DNA of 64,000 bases from Methylorubrum suomiense (GTDB lineage: Bacteria > Pseudomonadota > Alphaproteobacteria > Rhizobiales > Beijerinckiaceae), in assembly GCF_022179765.1 (NCBI RefSeq), contig NZ_BPRE01000007.1, positions 186,001-250,000 of the forward strand, in the 5' to 3' direction. A model generated the notes under the pieces. The model was not told the DNA's origin and did no database searches. It saw nothing but the letters and a program-made list of their open reading frames with translations. The translations under genes were made by a program, and so were the position numbers. Shown here one piece after another: positions 35,427 through 46,082 of the stretch; positions within the stretch are counted from its first letter, which is position 1; each line of letters opens with the position of its first letter.

Positions 35427-36473
35427 ATGGCTTTCGGCAAACGTGCGCCCGGAGCGTGGGGCCGGACGCCTTCCCGTTCGCGGCTTCCGAGCAGGCTCCG
35501 TCTTGTGTCCAGACGCGCCGTGATCGGTCTCGCGTTGGGGATGATGGGCTTAGGCGCAACGACCTCGTTGGTGCGGGCCTCCGAGCGCAGTCTTTTGACC
35601 GAGATGTTCGATGCGTTGTTCGGAGCACCGAAAACGCCGACCCCCGTGGCCGCGGCGCCCGTTACGATCTCGCCGAAAGCACAGCGGCGTTACGCGTCGT
35701 TACCCGATGCCCGGACGCTTCGGACCGGACCCTCGCTCGCGCAACGGACGCAGCGTGTTCGCGCCCGTACGCCGCGCCCTGTGCTGACCGCAGCGACCCA
35801 TGGGTTCGGCCCCCCGGCGCTGAAAGGCACGCAGACGGTCTGCGTTCGCCTCTGCGATGGCCTCCCTTTCCCTGTCGGTCGGCTTCGTGCCGCTGCCGAT
35901 TTGCCGATCCACCAAGCGGCCTGTGCCGCCGCTTGTCCCGGCGCCCGTACGGAGCTCTTCACCCTGGCCTCGGGCCGGGCAGATTACGAACAGGCCGTCA
36001 GCCTGACTGGCCAATCGTATCGCTCGGCTGCTTACGCGGGTCTCTACCGGCGCACCCGCGTGGCCGAATGCGCCTGCCGCCCCGCTGCCGCATCGGGCAG
36101 CCTGCTCGGTCCGGGCGACGATCGCACCGTGCGGGAAGGGGACGTGTTCGCCACCGAGGACAGCGCCGATGTCGTGACGGCCCTCACTCCGAACGGTCCG
36201 GTTTTGACCGATTACCGCGAGGCGGAGATCGCCGAGAAGCGGCGTCGCTCGATCGAAGGGCGGGTCGGCGCGATCCGCCGGGATGCCGAGGCCGCTGCCT
36301 TCCGACAGGTTCTGCGGCTTGCCGATCAGCGCGCCCGCCGAATCCAGATTGCCGAGGTTCGGATCGACCGTTCCGGCGCGCATGAATCCGTCACCGGCTT
36401 CTCGGAACTGCCCGGAGCGGGCACAGGCTTCACATCGGTGCGGGTGGTCGCCCCCTCTCCGTACGGTCAGTGA
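35427..36473 (+). CDS. DUF2865 domain exported protein
   Basis: A 348-residue protein with a signal/anchor segment (RRAVIGLALGMMGLGATTSLV, about residues 29-49). The DUF2865 core starts with QTVCVRLCDGLPFPV and continues with CxxxCPGARTELFT and CACRPA, a set of conserved cysteines expected to form disulfides in the periplasm. The family is common in Rhizobiales and of unknown function. The start follows GACAG weakly; the N-terminal 20 residues are basic and Ser-rich. Confidence 0.82.
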   Translation: MAFGKRAPGAWGRTPSRSRLPSRLRLVSRRAVIGLALGMMGLGATTSLVRASERSLLTEMFDALFGAPKTPTPVAAAPVTISPKAQRRYASLPDARTLRTGPSLAQRTQRVRARTPRPVLTAATHGFGPPALKGTQTVCVRLCDGLPFPVGRLRAAADLPIHQAACAAACPGARTELFTLASGRADYEQAVSLTGQSYRSAAYAGLYRRTRVAECACRPAAASGSLLGPGDDRTVREGDVFATEDSADVVTALTPNGPVLTDYREAEIAEKRRRSIEGRVGAIRRDAEAAAFRQVLRLADQRARRIQIAEVRIDRSGAHESVTGFSELPGAGTGFTSVRVVAPSPYGQ

Positions 36474-36556
36474 AAGTATCGCATTTGGCGAATGCCGCCG
36501 GCTATCGTAGGCGGCATCTCCGAGTCCCCGCGATCCGAATCTCGCCGAAGCCCCTG

Positions 36557-37498
36557 ATGAGCCGACACGACGAAGAGGCGCCGGACGCGTCCGCCCCCTC
36601 CCCCGCTTTCGATGCCGCCCTGCCCGCCGCCGGGCGGATGGAATCGGTGAGCCCGCTGGTGCGACGGCGGATTTGCCCCAATGGCGGCCCGTTCACGGCC
36701 AGCGGGACCTGCAGCTACGTGGTCGGACGGGGTCGTGTTGCGGTGATCGATCCGGGACCGGCCGATCCCGGGACCATCGCGGCATTGCTCGCCGATCTCG
36801 GTCCCGAGCGGGTCGACGTCATCGTCGTCACCCATACCCACCGCGACCATTCTCCGGGGGCACGCCTGCTCCAGGCGTCGACCGGCGCGCCGATCATCGG
36901 CTGCGGACCTCACCGTGCGGCGCGGGACCTGGCGGAGAACGAGTTGCCGATGCTCGACGCCAGCGCCGACCGGGATCATCGCCCGGATCGCGAATTGGCG
37001 GACGGCGAGAGCTACGAGGGCGACGGCTGGACACTGACGGCGATCGCGACCCCCGGCCATACCATGAACCATCTCGCCTTCGCTCTGCCGCAGGAGCGAG
37101 CGTTGTTTTCCGGCGACCATGTGATGGCGTGGTCGACCTCGATCGTCGCGCCGCCGGATGGCTCGATGCGCGCCTACATGGCGTCGCTGGATCGCCTGCG
37201 CGCGCGCGACGAGGTGATCTACTGGCCCGGCCATGGCGGGCCGGTCCGGGATCCGCGCCGGTTCGTTCGCGGCCTCGCGGCCCATCGGCGCCAGCGGGAG
37301 GCGGCGATCCGGGCACGACTGGCTGCGGGCGACGAGGACATCCGCGCCATCGTCGGGGCGATCTATCAGGGACTCAGCCCCAAGCTGCTGGGCGCAGCCG
37401 GGCTCTCGGTCTTCGCCCATCTCGAGGATTTGGTGGAGCGCGGCTTGGTGGTCACCGACGGGGCACCGCTCATCGATGCCCGTTTCCGGCCCGCCTGA
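36557..37498 (+). CDS. MBL fold metallo-hydrolase (LACTB2-like)
   Basis: A 313-residue metallo-beta-lactamase-fold protein. The dinuclear metal motif is H93-T-H95-R-D97-H98; further metal ligands are in TPGHTMNHLAF, SGDHVM and the YWPGHGGP motif. The C-terminal winged-helix-like region after residue 235 (ARLAAGDEDIRAIVGAIYQ) is typical of the LACTB2/RNase-like branch of bacterial MBL hydrolases. Substrate unknown; RNA or thioester hydrolysis are possible. Independent of the DUF2865 gene by 83 bases. Confidence 0.85.
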   Translation: MSRHDEEAPDASAPSPAFDAALPAAGRMESVSPLVRRRICPNGGPFTASGTCSYVVGRGRVAVIDPGPADPGTIAALLADLGPERVDVIVVTHTHRDHSPGARLLQASTGAPIIGCGPHRAARDLAENELPMLDASADRDHRPDRELADGESYEGDGWTLTAIATPGHTMNHLAFALPQERALFSGDHVMAWSTSIVAPPDGSMRAYMASLDRLRARDEVIYWPGHGGPVRDPRRFVRGLAAHRRQREAAIRARLAAGDEDIRAIVGAIYQGLSPKLLGAAGLSVFAHLEDLVERGLVVTDGAPLIDARFRPA

Positions 37499-37499
37499 C

Positions 37500-38279
37500 C
37501 TATTTGAGCGCGATGGCGAGGTTGGCGACCTCATCCAGGTAGGAACGGATGCGATCGGCGTTGTCGCCGAGATCGCGCGTTCCGATCCGCGAGGCCGAGC
37601 GCACATCGATCCGCGCGCCGTCCGCCCGCGGATGCACCCGGACGGTGATGTCGGCGGCCAAGTTGAGCAGGCGGGAGCGGGCTACGGCCTCGATCCGGCC
37701 ATTGCCCATGCGGCCGCCGGGGCGGATCGCCTCGACGATCTGCCACTTCCGATTCACCGCCGCTTTGCGCGCCAGTTCGAAGGCTTGATCTGCCTCGACG
37801 TCGAGTGTCAGCGGCGCGATCTGCGGATAGGCCGCCCGCTGCAGCTCCCTGGCCTTCGCGCCGGGATCGGGCGGGTAGCGGCCCTCGCGCGCCGCGAAGG
37901 CCTGCCGCGAACGGGAGAAGCTCGGCGGACGCTCGGTGTCGGTCGAGACGTCGGTGATCGCCGGCAGGCGCACACCCTTGAGGGCCGCGTAGGCCGGGTA
38001 GGCCAGCACGAGGCTCGCGACGAACAGCCCACCCAGCGCCGCGCCGAGGCCGCCCGCGCCCTCCCGCCATACTCGCACGAAGGCGAACAGGGCGAAGGCG
38101 ACCGCCAGGAGCGAGAGAGCCACGCCGCTGCCGAGAACGGCGAGGGCCGGCATCGCGTCGGCGGACGGGCTGCGCACGATCAGCACGGCCATGCCGGTGA
38201 CCAGGAACGAGAAGATCGCGAGCGTGCGGGCGTAGCGCCCCGCGCGCGTCACCGGTTCGTCGAGGATGTGACGGCGCAT
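37500..38279 (-). CDS. DUF1499 membrane protein
   Basis: A 259-residue protein with three transmembrane helices in the N-terminal 120 residues and a soluble DUF1499 domain at the C-terminus (from DVEADQAFELARKAAVNRKW to NADRIRSYLDEVANLAI), including RIDVRSASRIGTRDLGDNA. Function unknown; plastid relatives are associated with thylakoids. The stop lies two bases from the end of the convergent MBL gene. Divergent from marR. Confidence 0.85.
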   Translation of the reverse strand: MRRHILDEPVTRAGRYARTLAIFSFLVTGMAVLIVRSPSADAMPALAVLGSGVALSLLAVAFALFAFVRVWREGAGGLGAALGGLFVASLVLAYPAYAALKGVRLPAITDVSTDTERPPSFSRSRQAFAAREGRYPPDPGAKARELQRAAYPQIAPLTLDVEADQAFELARKAAVNRKWQIVEAIRPGGRMGNGRIEAVARSRLLNLAADITVRVHPRADGARIDVRSASRIGTRDLGDNADRIRSYLDEVANLAIALK

Positions 38280-38398
38280 CGCCGGGAGCGTGACCTTGGA
38301 TTCAGGAGGCTGTGGTCGAAGTCGACTTGTATCGCCTGGGGGCGGACCGCGCCACTCGGCTGCCCGCCGGACTTCGCTCTGCTATAGCTTGACGCAGC

Positions 38399-38911
38399 AT
38401 GTCGCAGCCCCCCCGTCCCGAGCCGAGCGGCGAGCCCGATCCGCTGCGCGTCTGGTTTCGCTTCATCCGCCTCGGCCGTCGCGTCACCGCGGCGGTCGCG
38501 GCGGAGCTGCGTGAGACCGGTCTCTCGATTCCGCAATTCGACGTGCTCTCGACCTTGTCCGAGCGGGAGGGTCTGACCCAGCAGGAATTGGCCGGACGGC
38601 TCTACGTGACGAAGGGCAATGTCTCCGGCCTGATCGATCGGCTGGTCGAAGCCGGCCTCGTCGAGCGAAGGCCGATACCGGGTGACCGGCGCTCGCACGC
38701 CCTCCATCTGACGACTGCCGGCGCCACTCTCGCCACCCGCGGCATCGAAGCGCAGGCGGCTTACGTGGCGCGAACCCTGGGGCAATTCACGGGGCGGGAA
38801 CTCGAGAGCTTCGAAGCTCTGGTTCTGAAATGGCGGGCACTGGCACGTGCCGATGCCGAGGGGCCGGACAAACAAAAACAGACGCCGGGGGCGCCTGTCG
38901 AAGATCACTGA
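38399..38911 (+). CDS. MarR family transcriptional regulator
   Basis: A 170-residue winged-helix regulator. The MarR core is LSIPQFDVLSTLSEREGLTQ QELAGRL (split here at the recognition helix) followed by TKGNVSGLIDRLVEAGLVER and the wing RRPIPGDRRSHALHLT. It probably responds to aromatic or phenolic compounds, but no target genes are next to it except the divergent DUF1499 gene. The last 30 bases of the gene contain a terminator for the gene on the opposite strand. Confidence 0.9.
   Translation: MSQPPRPEPSGEPDPLRVWFRFIRLGRRVTAAVAAELRETGLSIPQFDVLSTLSEREGLTQQELAGRLYVTKGNVSGLIDRLVEAGLVERRPIPGDRRSHALHLTTAGATLATRGIEAQAAYVARTLGQFTGRELESFEALVLKWRALARADAEGPDKQKQTPGAPVEDH
38869..38898 (-). terminator. 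KGG-gene terminator inside the end of marR
   Basis: Minus strand stem ACAGGCGCC / GGCGTCTGT (one G-T pair), loop CCC, followed by TTTTTGTTTG. It is 80 bases past the KGG stop and lies within the last codons of marR on the other strand. Confidence 0.75.
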
Positions 38912-38977
38912 CGTTTCTGGTTATCGTCGACCGGGGTGGCACGGCGCGTCGCGCGCGCTGCGCGCCCCCCTGCCGGA

Positions 38978-39166
38978 TCAGGCTTCGCCGGTGCGGCCGG
39001 TCGATTGTCCGCCCTTGCGGCCAGCCGACGAAGCGAGTTCGCGATCCTGCGAGAAAGACCGCTTCTCCGCCGGGACGGAACGGCCGCCCTTGCTGGCGAT
39101 CTCGCGCTGACGCTCGATGTTCATCGACGCGAAACCTCGCTTCGAGGTCGAGTTTCCAGTTGCCAT
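38978..39166 (-). CDS. KGG domain general stress protein
   Basis: A 62-residue basic, disordered protein (MATGNSTSKRGFASMNIERQ, ASKGGRSVP, SAGRKGGQSTGRTGEA) with the KGG repeats of the con-10/GsiB-like stress family. Such proteins are induced by desiccation and stationary phase. It has an EcfG promoter 38 bases upstream and its own terminator, and a ribosome-binding site GAGGAGG before the ATG. Confidence 0.85.
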   Translation of the reverse strand: MATGNSTSKRGFASMNIERQREIASKGGRSVPAEKRSFSQDRELASSAGRKGGQSTGRTGEA

Positions 39167-39203
39167 TGACGCCTCCTCAGGCTCGATTCTTCACACGTTT
39201 CTC

Positions 39204-39228
39204 AACCTTCAGCGCAATCGATGGTTCC
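39204..39228 (-). promoter_or_regulatory. EcfG-type general stress promoter of the KGG gene
   Basis: Minus strand GGAAC (39224-39228), 16 bases, GGTT (39204-39207). The -10 has GTT with G in place of the leading C. It is 38 bases from the KGG start codon. Confidence 0.6.
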
Positions 39229-39255
39229 TTGGCCGTATCGATCACGGTCGAGTGC

Positions 39256-39280
39256 GAAACCCCAGTCCAGTCCAGACGTT
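39256..39280 (+). promoter_or_regulatory. Possible EcfG promoter of the Pro-rich protein gene
   Basis: Plus strand GAAAC (39256-39260; one mismatch to GGAAC), 16 bases, CGTT (39277-39280). It diverges from the KGG promoter and is 80 bases before the ATG at 39360. Confidence 0.4.
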
Positions 39281-39359
39281 ACGAGCGCTGAGACGAGAAT
39301 TTGCGCAGACTTGTGAACAGGCCTTGCACAGGCCCCATCACCTCCGGAGGACACCAGAA

Positions 39360-39569
39360 ATGACCAATCGGAATATGGTAAAGCCTGACGCTGCGGCCAA
39401 GCCCTCGCGGGCGCAACCGGCACCCTCGACACCGAGGCCGGCCCCGGAGGACAGCCGCACCCCGACGACCCGCGAGGAGCCGATCGACTCGCCCCAGCCC
39501 AATGCCAGCGCCAAGCGCGAGCCGCCCGCGCCGGGTGAGATCGGGCTTGCCACGAAACGGCGCGACTAG
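39360..39569 (+). CDS. Pro/Ala-rich disordered small protein
   Basis: A 69-residue protein (MTNRNMVKPDAAAKPSRAQP then a stretch of Pro, Arg, Glu and Thr ending LATKRRD), almost certainly disordered. It has a good ribosome-binding site (CCGGAGGACACCAGAAATG) and possible EcfG promoter, so it is probably a real stress-type protein. No family recognised. Divergent from the KGG gene. Confidence 0.62.
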   Translation: MTNRNMVKPDAAAKPSRAQPAPSTPRPAPEDSRTPTTREEPIDSPQPNASAKREPPAPGEIGLATKRRD

Positions 39570-39662
39570 GGTGTGCGGGAGCGTCGGCTTTGACAGGGTC
39601 TGCGCACGCGTCTAGGCGCGGCGCTTTCCTACGCCGCTTCTTGCGGCGGATCGGAGGAAGCA

Positions 39663-40109
39663 ATGACCCTCGACAACGAGGTGACGTCGCTGCGGCAGGT
39701 TCCGCTGTTCCGCGAGGTCGAGACTGCGCGCCTCAAGCTCCTCGCCTTCACCAGCGAGCGAGTGCATTTCGAAGAGGGACAGCTCGTCTTCGCCCGGGGC
39801 GAGGCGGCGGACGCCGCCTATCTCATCCTCGAAGGGGGTGCGGCTGTGACGATCGACGGCCCGCACGGACCGGTCCCGCTCGCCCTTCTCGGCGCCAATG
39901 CGCTGGTGGGCGAGATGGGCATCCTGGCCGATCAGCCCCGTTCCGCCACGGTCACCGCGAACAGCGCGACGACCGCCCTGCGCATCGACCGCGACGTGTT
40001 TCTCGAGTTGCTCGCCCAGTTCCCCCAGATCGGCATCGCGGTGATGCGGGATTTGGCGTTGCGCCTGGAACAGACCAATCAGCGGCTGGCCGAGCGCGGC
40101 GGCGGCTAG
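39663..40109 (+). CDS. Cyclic nucleotide-binding domain protein
   Basis: A 148-residue single-domain protein of the CRP/cAMP-binding fold. The sequence from SLRQVPLFREVETARLKLLA to the C-terminal helix shows the beta-roll and phosphate-binding cassette (GEMGILADQPRSATVTA). There is no DNA-binding domain, so it is a stand-alone sensor. Strong ribosome-binding site (GGAGGAAG). The following VOC gene is 12 bases away on the other strand. Confidence 0.85.
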   Translation: MTLDNEVTSLRQVPLFREVETARLKLLAFTSERVHFEEGQLVFARGEAADAAYLILEGGAAVTIDGPHGPVPLALLGANALVGEMGILADQPRSATVTANSATTALRIDRDVFLELLAQFPQIGIAVMRDLALRLEQTNQRLAERGGG

Positions 40110-40121
40110 GCGCCGAGCCGC

Positions 40122-40565
40122 TCACGGCGTCGGGTAGGTGATGAACTCCATCAGCGAACCGTCGGGATCACGGAAATACACGCTGATGCCGGCCCCCGCC
40201 GCCCCCTGGCGCTCGACCGGCCCGAGTTCGACCGCCACGCCTTGGGCGGTCAGATGCGCGATCGCCTCCTCGATCGATCCCGACCAACGGAAGCACAGAT
40301 CGCTGCCGCCGGGCATGACCGGCTTCTCCGCCCGCGGCGTTCCGATCTGGCCGGGACCATGCACGTTGAGCTGTACGCCGCCGAAGCGGAAGGCGATGCC
40401 CTTTCCCGCAGGGATCACTTCCGCGCCGAGGACGTCGCGGTAGAAAGCGGTCGCGCGTTCCCAGTCGGAGACGTGGATGACGCAGTGATCGAGATGGATC
40501 GCGGGTGCGAGGGCGAGGGCGTCGGCCGGGGCATCCTCGACGGTCAGGGTCTCGGTTTCGGGCAT
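40122..40565 (-). CDS. VOC superfamily (glyoxalase-like) protein
   Basis: A 147-residue protein with the two beta-alpha-beta-beta-beta modules of the VOC fold. HLDHCVIHVSDWERATAFYR is the first metal-ligand strand (H-x-x-C), and ISVYFRDPDGSLMEFITYP supplies the glutamate ligand at the C-terminal end. The family includes glyoxalases, ring-cleavage dioxygenases and fosfomycin-resistance enzymes; this branch is like the STM3117-type proteins. Start is ambiguous: ATG 40565 or 40595 (10 residues longer). Substrate unknown. Confidence 0.8.
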   Translation of the reverse strand: MPETETLTVEDAPADALALAPAIHLDHCVIHVSDWERATAFYRDVLGAEVIPAGKGIAFRFGGVQLNVHGPGQIGTPRAEKPVMPGGSDLCFRWSGSIEEAIAHLTAQGVAVELGPVERQGAAGAGISVYFRDPDGSLMEFITYPTP

Positions 40566-40752
40566 CACGCGCAACTCCGGCAAGCGATCGGCCATCAAAT
40601 AATGCGAGGCCGTCCCTCGGCGAGGCGCCCGGTCGGGCGCGTTCCCGCCGCCATGCGGCCCGGAGGTCACACCCGAACGGCCCGGCTGGGGCTAGTCATG
40701 AAACATGACGTTTCCTCGACGCCCGTTCCCCGGTGCCCGCAACGGAGTGGCC

Positions 40753-41409
40753 ATGACCGCCCGCCTGTCCAACAGCCGGACCCTGCTCGCCGCCCTCTGC
40801 CTCCTGCCGCTCGCGGCCTGCAAATCCACGGCCCCCGGCTCGATGGCGGCCCTGGACGACGAATCCGCTTGGTATATCGGCACCATGCCGGACAAGCCGC
40901 ACGACGTGCCGCTGGTCGATACCTCCCGGCTTGATCCGAAATACCGCCGCCAGGAGGTCGCCTATGCCGGTCCCGAGGCGCCGGGCACCATCGTGGTGGA
41001 TATCGACAAGCGCCAGCTCGCCTTGGTTCAGGAAGGGGGGCGTGCGATCCAGTACGGGGTCGGCGTCGGCAAGCTCGGCTTCTCGTGGAAGGGGGAGGCG
41101 CGCGTGGCCCGCAAGGGGGTGTGGCCCGACTGGACGCCGACCACCACCATGGTGTCGCTCAATCCCGACATCGACCGCTCTCGCAAGGGTGGCGTCGACA
41201 ATCCGTTGGGTGCCCGCGCCCTGTATCTCTACCAGGGCAGCCGCGACACGCTGTTCCGCATCCACGGCACCAACGAGCCCTGGAGCATCGGCGAACAGAT
41301 GTCGTCCGGCTGCGTCCGCATGCTCAACGAGGACATCGTCGATCTCTACGAGCGGGTGCCGGTGGGGACACGGGTGCTGGTGAAGCGCGGCGGCAAGTAC
41401 CGCGCGTGA
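40753..41409 (+). CDS. L,D-transpeptidase (YkuD) lipoprotein
   Basis: A 218-residue exported protein. A lipobox LPLAAC gives C23 as the lipidated residue. The YkuD domain carries H171 in IHGTNEPW and the catalytic C187 in SSGCVRM, with the usual HGT...SxGCVR spacing. It forms 3-3 cross-links in peptidoglycan or attaches Braun-type lipoproteins; the location is the periplasmic face. The ATG at 40753 is preferred over an in-frame ATG 48 bases upstream because it gives a compact lipoprotein signal. Confidence 0.92.
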   Translation: MTARLSNSRTLLAALCLLPLAACKSTAPGSMAALDDESAWYIGTMPDKPHDVPLVDTSRLDPKYRRQEVAYAGPEAPGTIVVDIDKRQLALVQEGGRAIQYGVGVGKLGFSWKGEARVARKGVWPDWTPTTTMVSLNPDIDRSRKGGVDNPLGARALYLYQGSRDTLFRIHGTNEPWSIGEQMSSGCVRMLNEDIVDLYERVPVGTRVLVKRGGKYRA

Positions 41410-41437
41410 TCGGCCTTACGACCAGCGAAGGATGTCC

Positions 41438-41590
41438 ATGACGATCACGATCTCCCACGTTCAGCCCATCATCGCCATCCTGGCCGGCGTGCTGATCCTG
41501 ATCGCGCCGCGGCTCCTGAACTACATCGTGGCGATCTACCTGATCGCGGTCGGATTGATCGGGCTCGGCGTGCTGAAGTCCTTCACCTGA
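41438..41590 (+). CDS. DUF3096 small membrane protein (50 aa)
   Basis: A 50-residue hydrophobic protein, MTITISHVQPIIAILAGVLI then APRLLNYIVAIYLIAVGLIG and ending LGVLKSFT, with two transmembrane helices in the DUF3096 pattern. The second of two close ATGs is chosen because GAAGG is six bases upstream of it. Function unknown; it starts 28 bases after the L,D-transpeptidase stop and is probably in the same transcript. Confidence 0.82.
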   Translation: MTITISHVQPIIAILAGVLILIAPRLLNYIVAIYLIAVGLIGLGVLKSFT

Positions 41591-41819
41591 CCTACCGGTC
41601 GTGCCTCTGACAGACGGCTCTCTTCGTCACCAGCGCTTGTGCGCAGTGCAAAGCTTCTTCTTGCGCTGCGGGATCAGATGCGCCACGCCCGCGGGAACGA
41701 TGCGTTAGAATGCTTCTCGGGCGCCCCGTTGGCGGCCTTCATGTTCTGTTCGGGCGATATGAGCCAGACGGAACGGGAATTGGAAGAGCGTTCGCGCCAT
41801 CCGTCGAGCGGAGAGCCTG

Positions 41820-44486
<2,667 letters not shown>

Positions 44487-44493
44487 GAGGCTC

Positions 44494-44523
44494 GGCGTCC
44501 CGGAGTGGAGCCTCCGGGGCGCC
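44494..44523 (+). terminator. Hairpin after ppdK
   Basis: Twelve-base stem GGCGTCCCGGAG / CTCCGGGGCGCC (one G-T pair) with a 6-base loop, eight bases past the ppdK stop. There is no T-run, so termination is uncertain; Rho-assisted or 3'-end protection is possible. Confidence 0.5.
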
Positions 44524-44671
44524 TCTACTGGCCTAGGGTCGCGAAGCTACGCAATATTTTTGCGGATGACCGCCTGAACCCGTGTCGTGCTGGCGCGTTC
44601 AATGCTAGCGGGAGTCCACGCGCGGGAGCGCCGGCCTGTCGTTTGGTCCGGGTCCTCGCGGGACTTGCCAC

Positions 44672-44929
44672 ATGCCCCATCCCGATTCCCCCATCGCCCT
44701 TCTCGACGCGCGCGCCGTTGCGCCGTCCCCGCGGGCCATGCAGCACGCCTTCCTCTGGATCTTGGCAAGCCTCGTCACCGCTTCAGGGCTGCTCGGGCTC
44801 GGTTTCGCGTTGGCGGACCGCAGCGAGCGCCAGGCTGGACGGATGATCGTCGAAGCGCAGGGGCAGGTAGGTTACCTGACGATCGTCGTCGGCGGCTTTG
44901 CCGCGCGGCACGGACAGCCGTCCCGCTGA
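44672..44929 (+). CDS. Hypothetical single-pass membrane protein
   Basis: An 85-residue protein with one transmembrane helix (AFLWILASLVTASGLLGLGF, about residues 26-45) and a charged or polar C-terminus. No ribosome-binding site is obvious, and no family is recognised. Codon use is like neighbours. It lies between ppdK and the SleB-type gene. Confidence 0.5.
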   Translation: MPHPDSPIALLDARAVAPSPRAMQHAFLWILASLVTASGLLGLGFALADRSERQAGRMIVEAQGQVGYLTIVVGGFAARHGQPSR

Positions 44930-45060
44930 CAGGTTCTCCTCGCATGGAGCCCAGGACTTAACCGTCCGGCAACCACGTTCGCGATTAAACTGACGCTGAT
45001 GGGGAACGGTGATTGCTGCGTGCGCTACGCTGCGATCCTCGGGCCTGGCATGAGCGTGGG

Positions 45061-45969
45061 ATGTCGGCGTTGCGTACGAGACGCGTGCGAGGACTGGGCC
45101 TTGGGCCGCGCTTCATCGTCTCGGCCGTCGTGCCGTGGATGCTCGCGAGCGGCCTGTTGATTTCGTTCACGGCCACAGCCGGCACGGACGCGACCATGCC
45201 GCCGGAGCGCCTCTACGATCACGACGTCACCACGACAGGCGGTCTCCCTTCGGCCTGGACTTCCGACATGATCGCCGCGGGCATCGTCGCCACGCCGGAT
45301 TCGACGCATGACAGCGATCCGGACGATGGCACTCAGCCGTCCCTGGCCGATTCCGACGGATCGACCCCTGCCGTGCCCCGCGCGGTCGCCCTTTCCTCCG
45401 TCACGCCCGCGCCGGCCGACGCGACACCGATCGAGGTCGCCGCCGGCAGCCTTGTCATGCCGGGCTTCTCGCCGCGCCTCGACCGTGCGCCGGTGACCGA
45501 ACCGGAAGATGCCGCCCCCGACGCCAAGCATCGCTACGCCGATCTGATCGGGCCGGAGGCCATGGACAAGGAGCAGCGCTGCCTCGCCGAGGCCGTCTAT
45601 TTCGAAGCCCGCAGCGAGCCCGAGGAGGGACAGGCCGCGGTCGCCCAAGTGGTGCTCAACCGCGTCAAGAGCGGCCTCTATCCGCAGAGCGTCTGCGGCG
45701 TCGTCTATCAGAACCGCCACCGTTTCATGGGGTGCCAGTTCTCGTTCGCCTGTGAAGGCAAGTCGCTGCGCATCACCGATGCCGGCTCGTGGCAGACGGC
45801 GACCCGCATCGCCAGCGCCGTGATCGAGGGCCGGACCTATCTCAGCGAAGTCGGCGGGGCGACGCATTACCACGCCGATTACGTGAAGCCGGGCTGGTCC
45901 CGTCGCCTCAAGCGCAAGGATATGATCGGCCGGCACATCTTCTACCAATTGAAGCCGAACCAGACCTGA
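45061..45969 (+). CDS. SleB-type cell wall hydrolase
   Basis: A 302-residue protein with a signal-anchor helix (FIVSAVVPWMLASGLLISF) and, after a disordered linker, the Hydrolase_2/SleB domain from residue 175 (QRCLAEAVYFEARSEPEEGQ followed by AAVAQVVLNRV) with the catalytic glutamate in YFEARSE. GCQFSFACEGK and the C-terminal GATHYHADYVKPGW are further family segments. In non-sporulating bacteria such proteins cleave peptidoglycan in growth or flagellum or cell-separation settings. Start uncertain: ATG 45061 preferred to TTG 45013. Confidence 0.85.
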   Translation: MSALRTRRVRGLGLGPRFIVSAVVPWMLASGLLISFTATAGTDATMPPERLYDHDVTTTGGLPSAWTSDMIAAGIVATPDSTHDSDPDDGTQPSLADSDGSTPAVPRAVALSSVTPAPADATPIEVAAGSLVMPGFSPRLDRAPVTEPEDAAPDAKHRYADLIGPEAMDKEQRCLAEAVYFEARSEPEEGQAAVAQVVLNRVKSGLYPQSVCGVVYQNRHRFMGCQFSFACEGKSLRITDAGSWQTATRIASAVIEGRTYLSEVGGATHYHADYVKPGWSRRLKRKDMIGRHIFYQLKPNQT

Positions 45970-46082
45970 CGAACCGCGACGAAAACTTGGGCTGAGCGCC
46001 TCCCGTTCGCCGGGTCCGCCCCCCATCCCCACGCAAGCTTGCTCGGCCATGACCGCTCCATGAGGCTGGCAGCGGTGTCGAC

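Noticed and set aside
39612..39640. Short GCGGCG/CGCCGC hairpin after the Pro-rich protein gene
   Set aside because: Only six base pairs with an eight-base loop; too weak to call a terminator.
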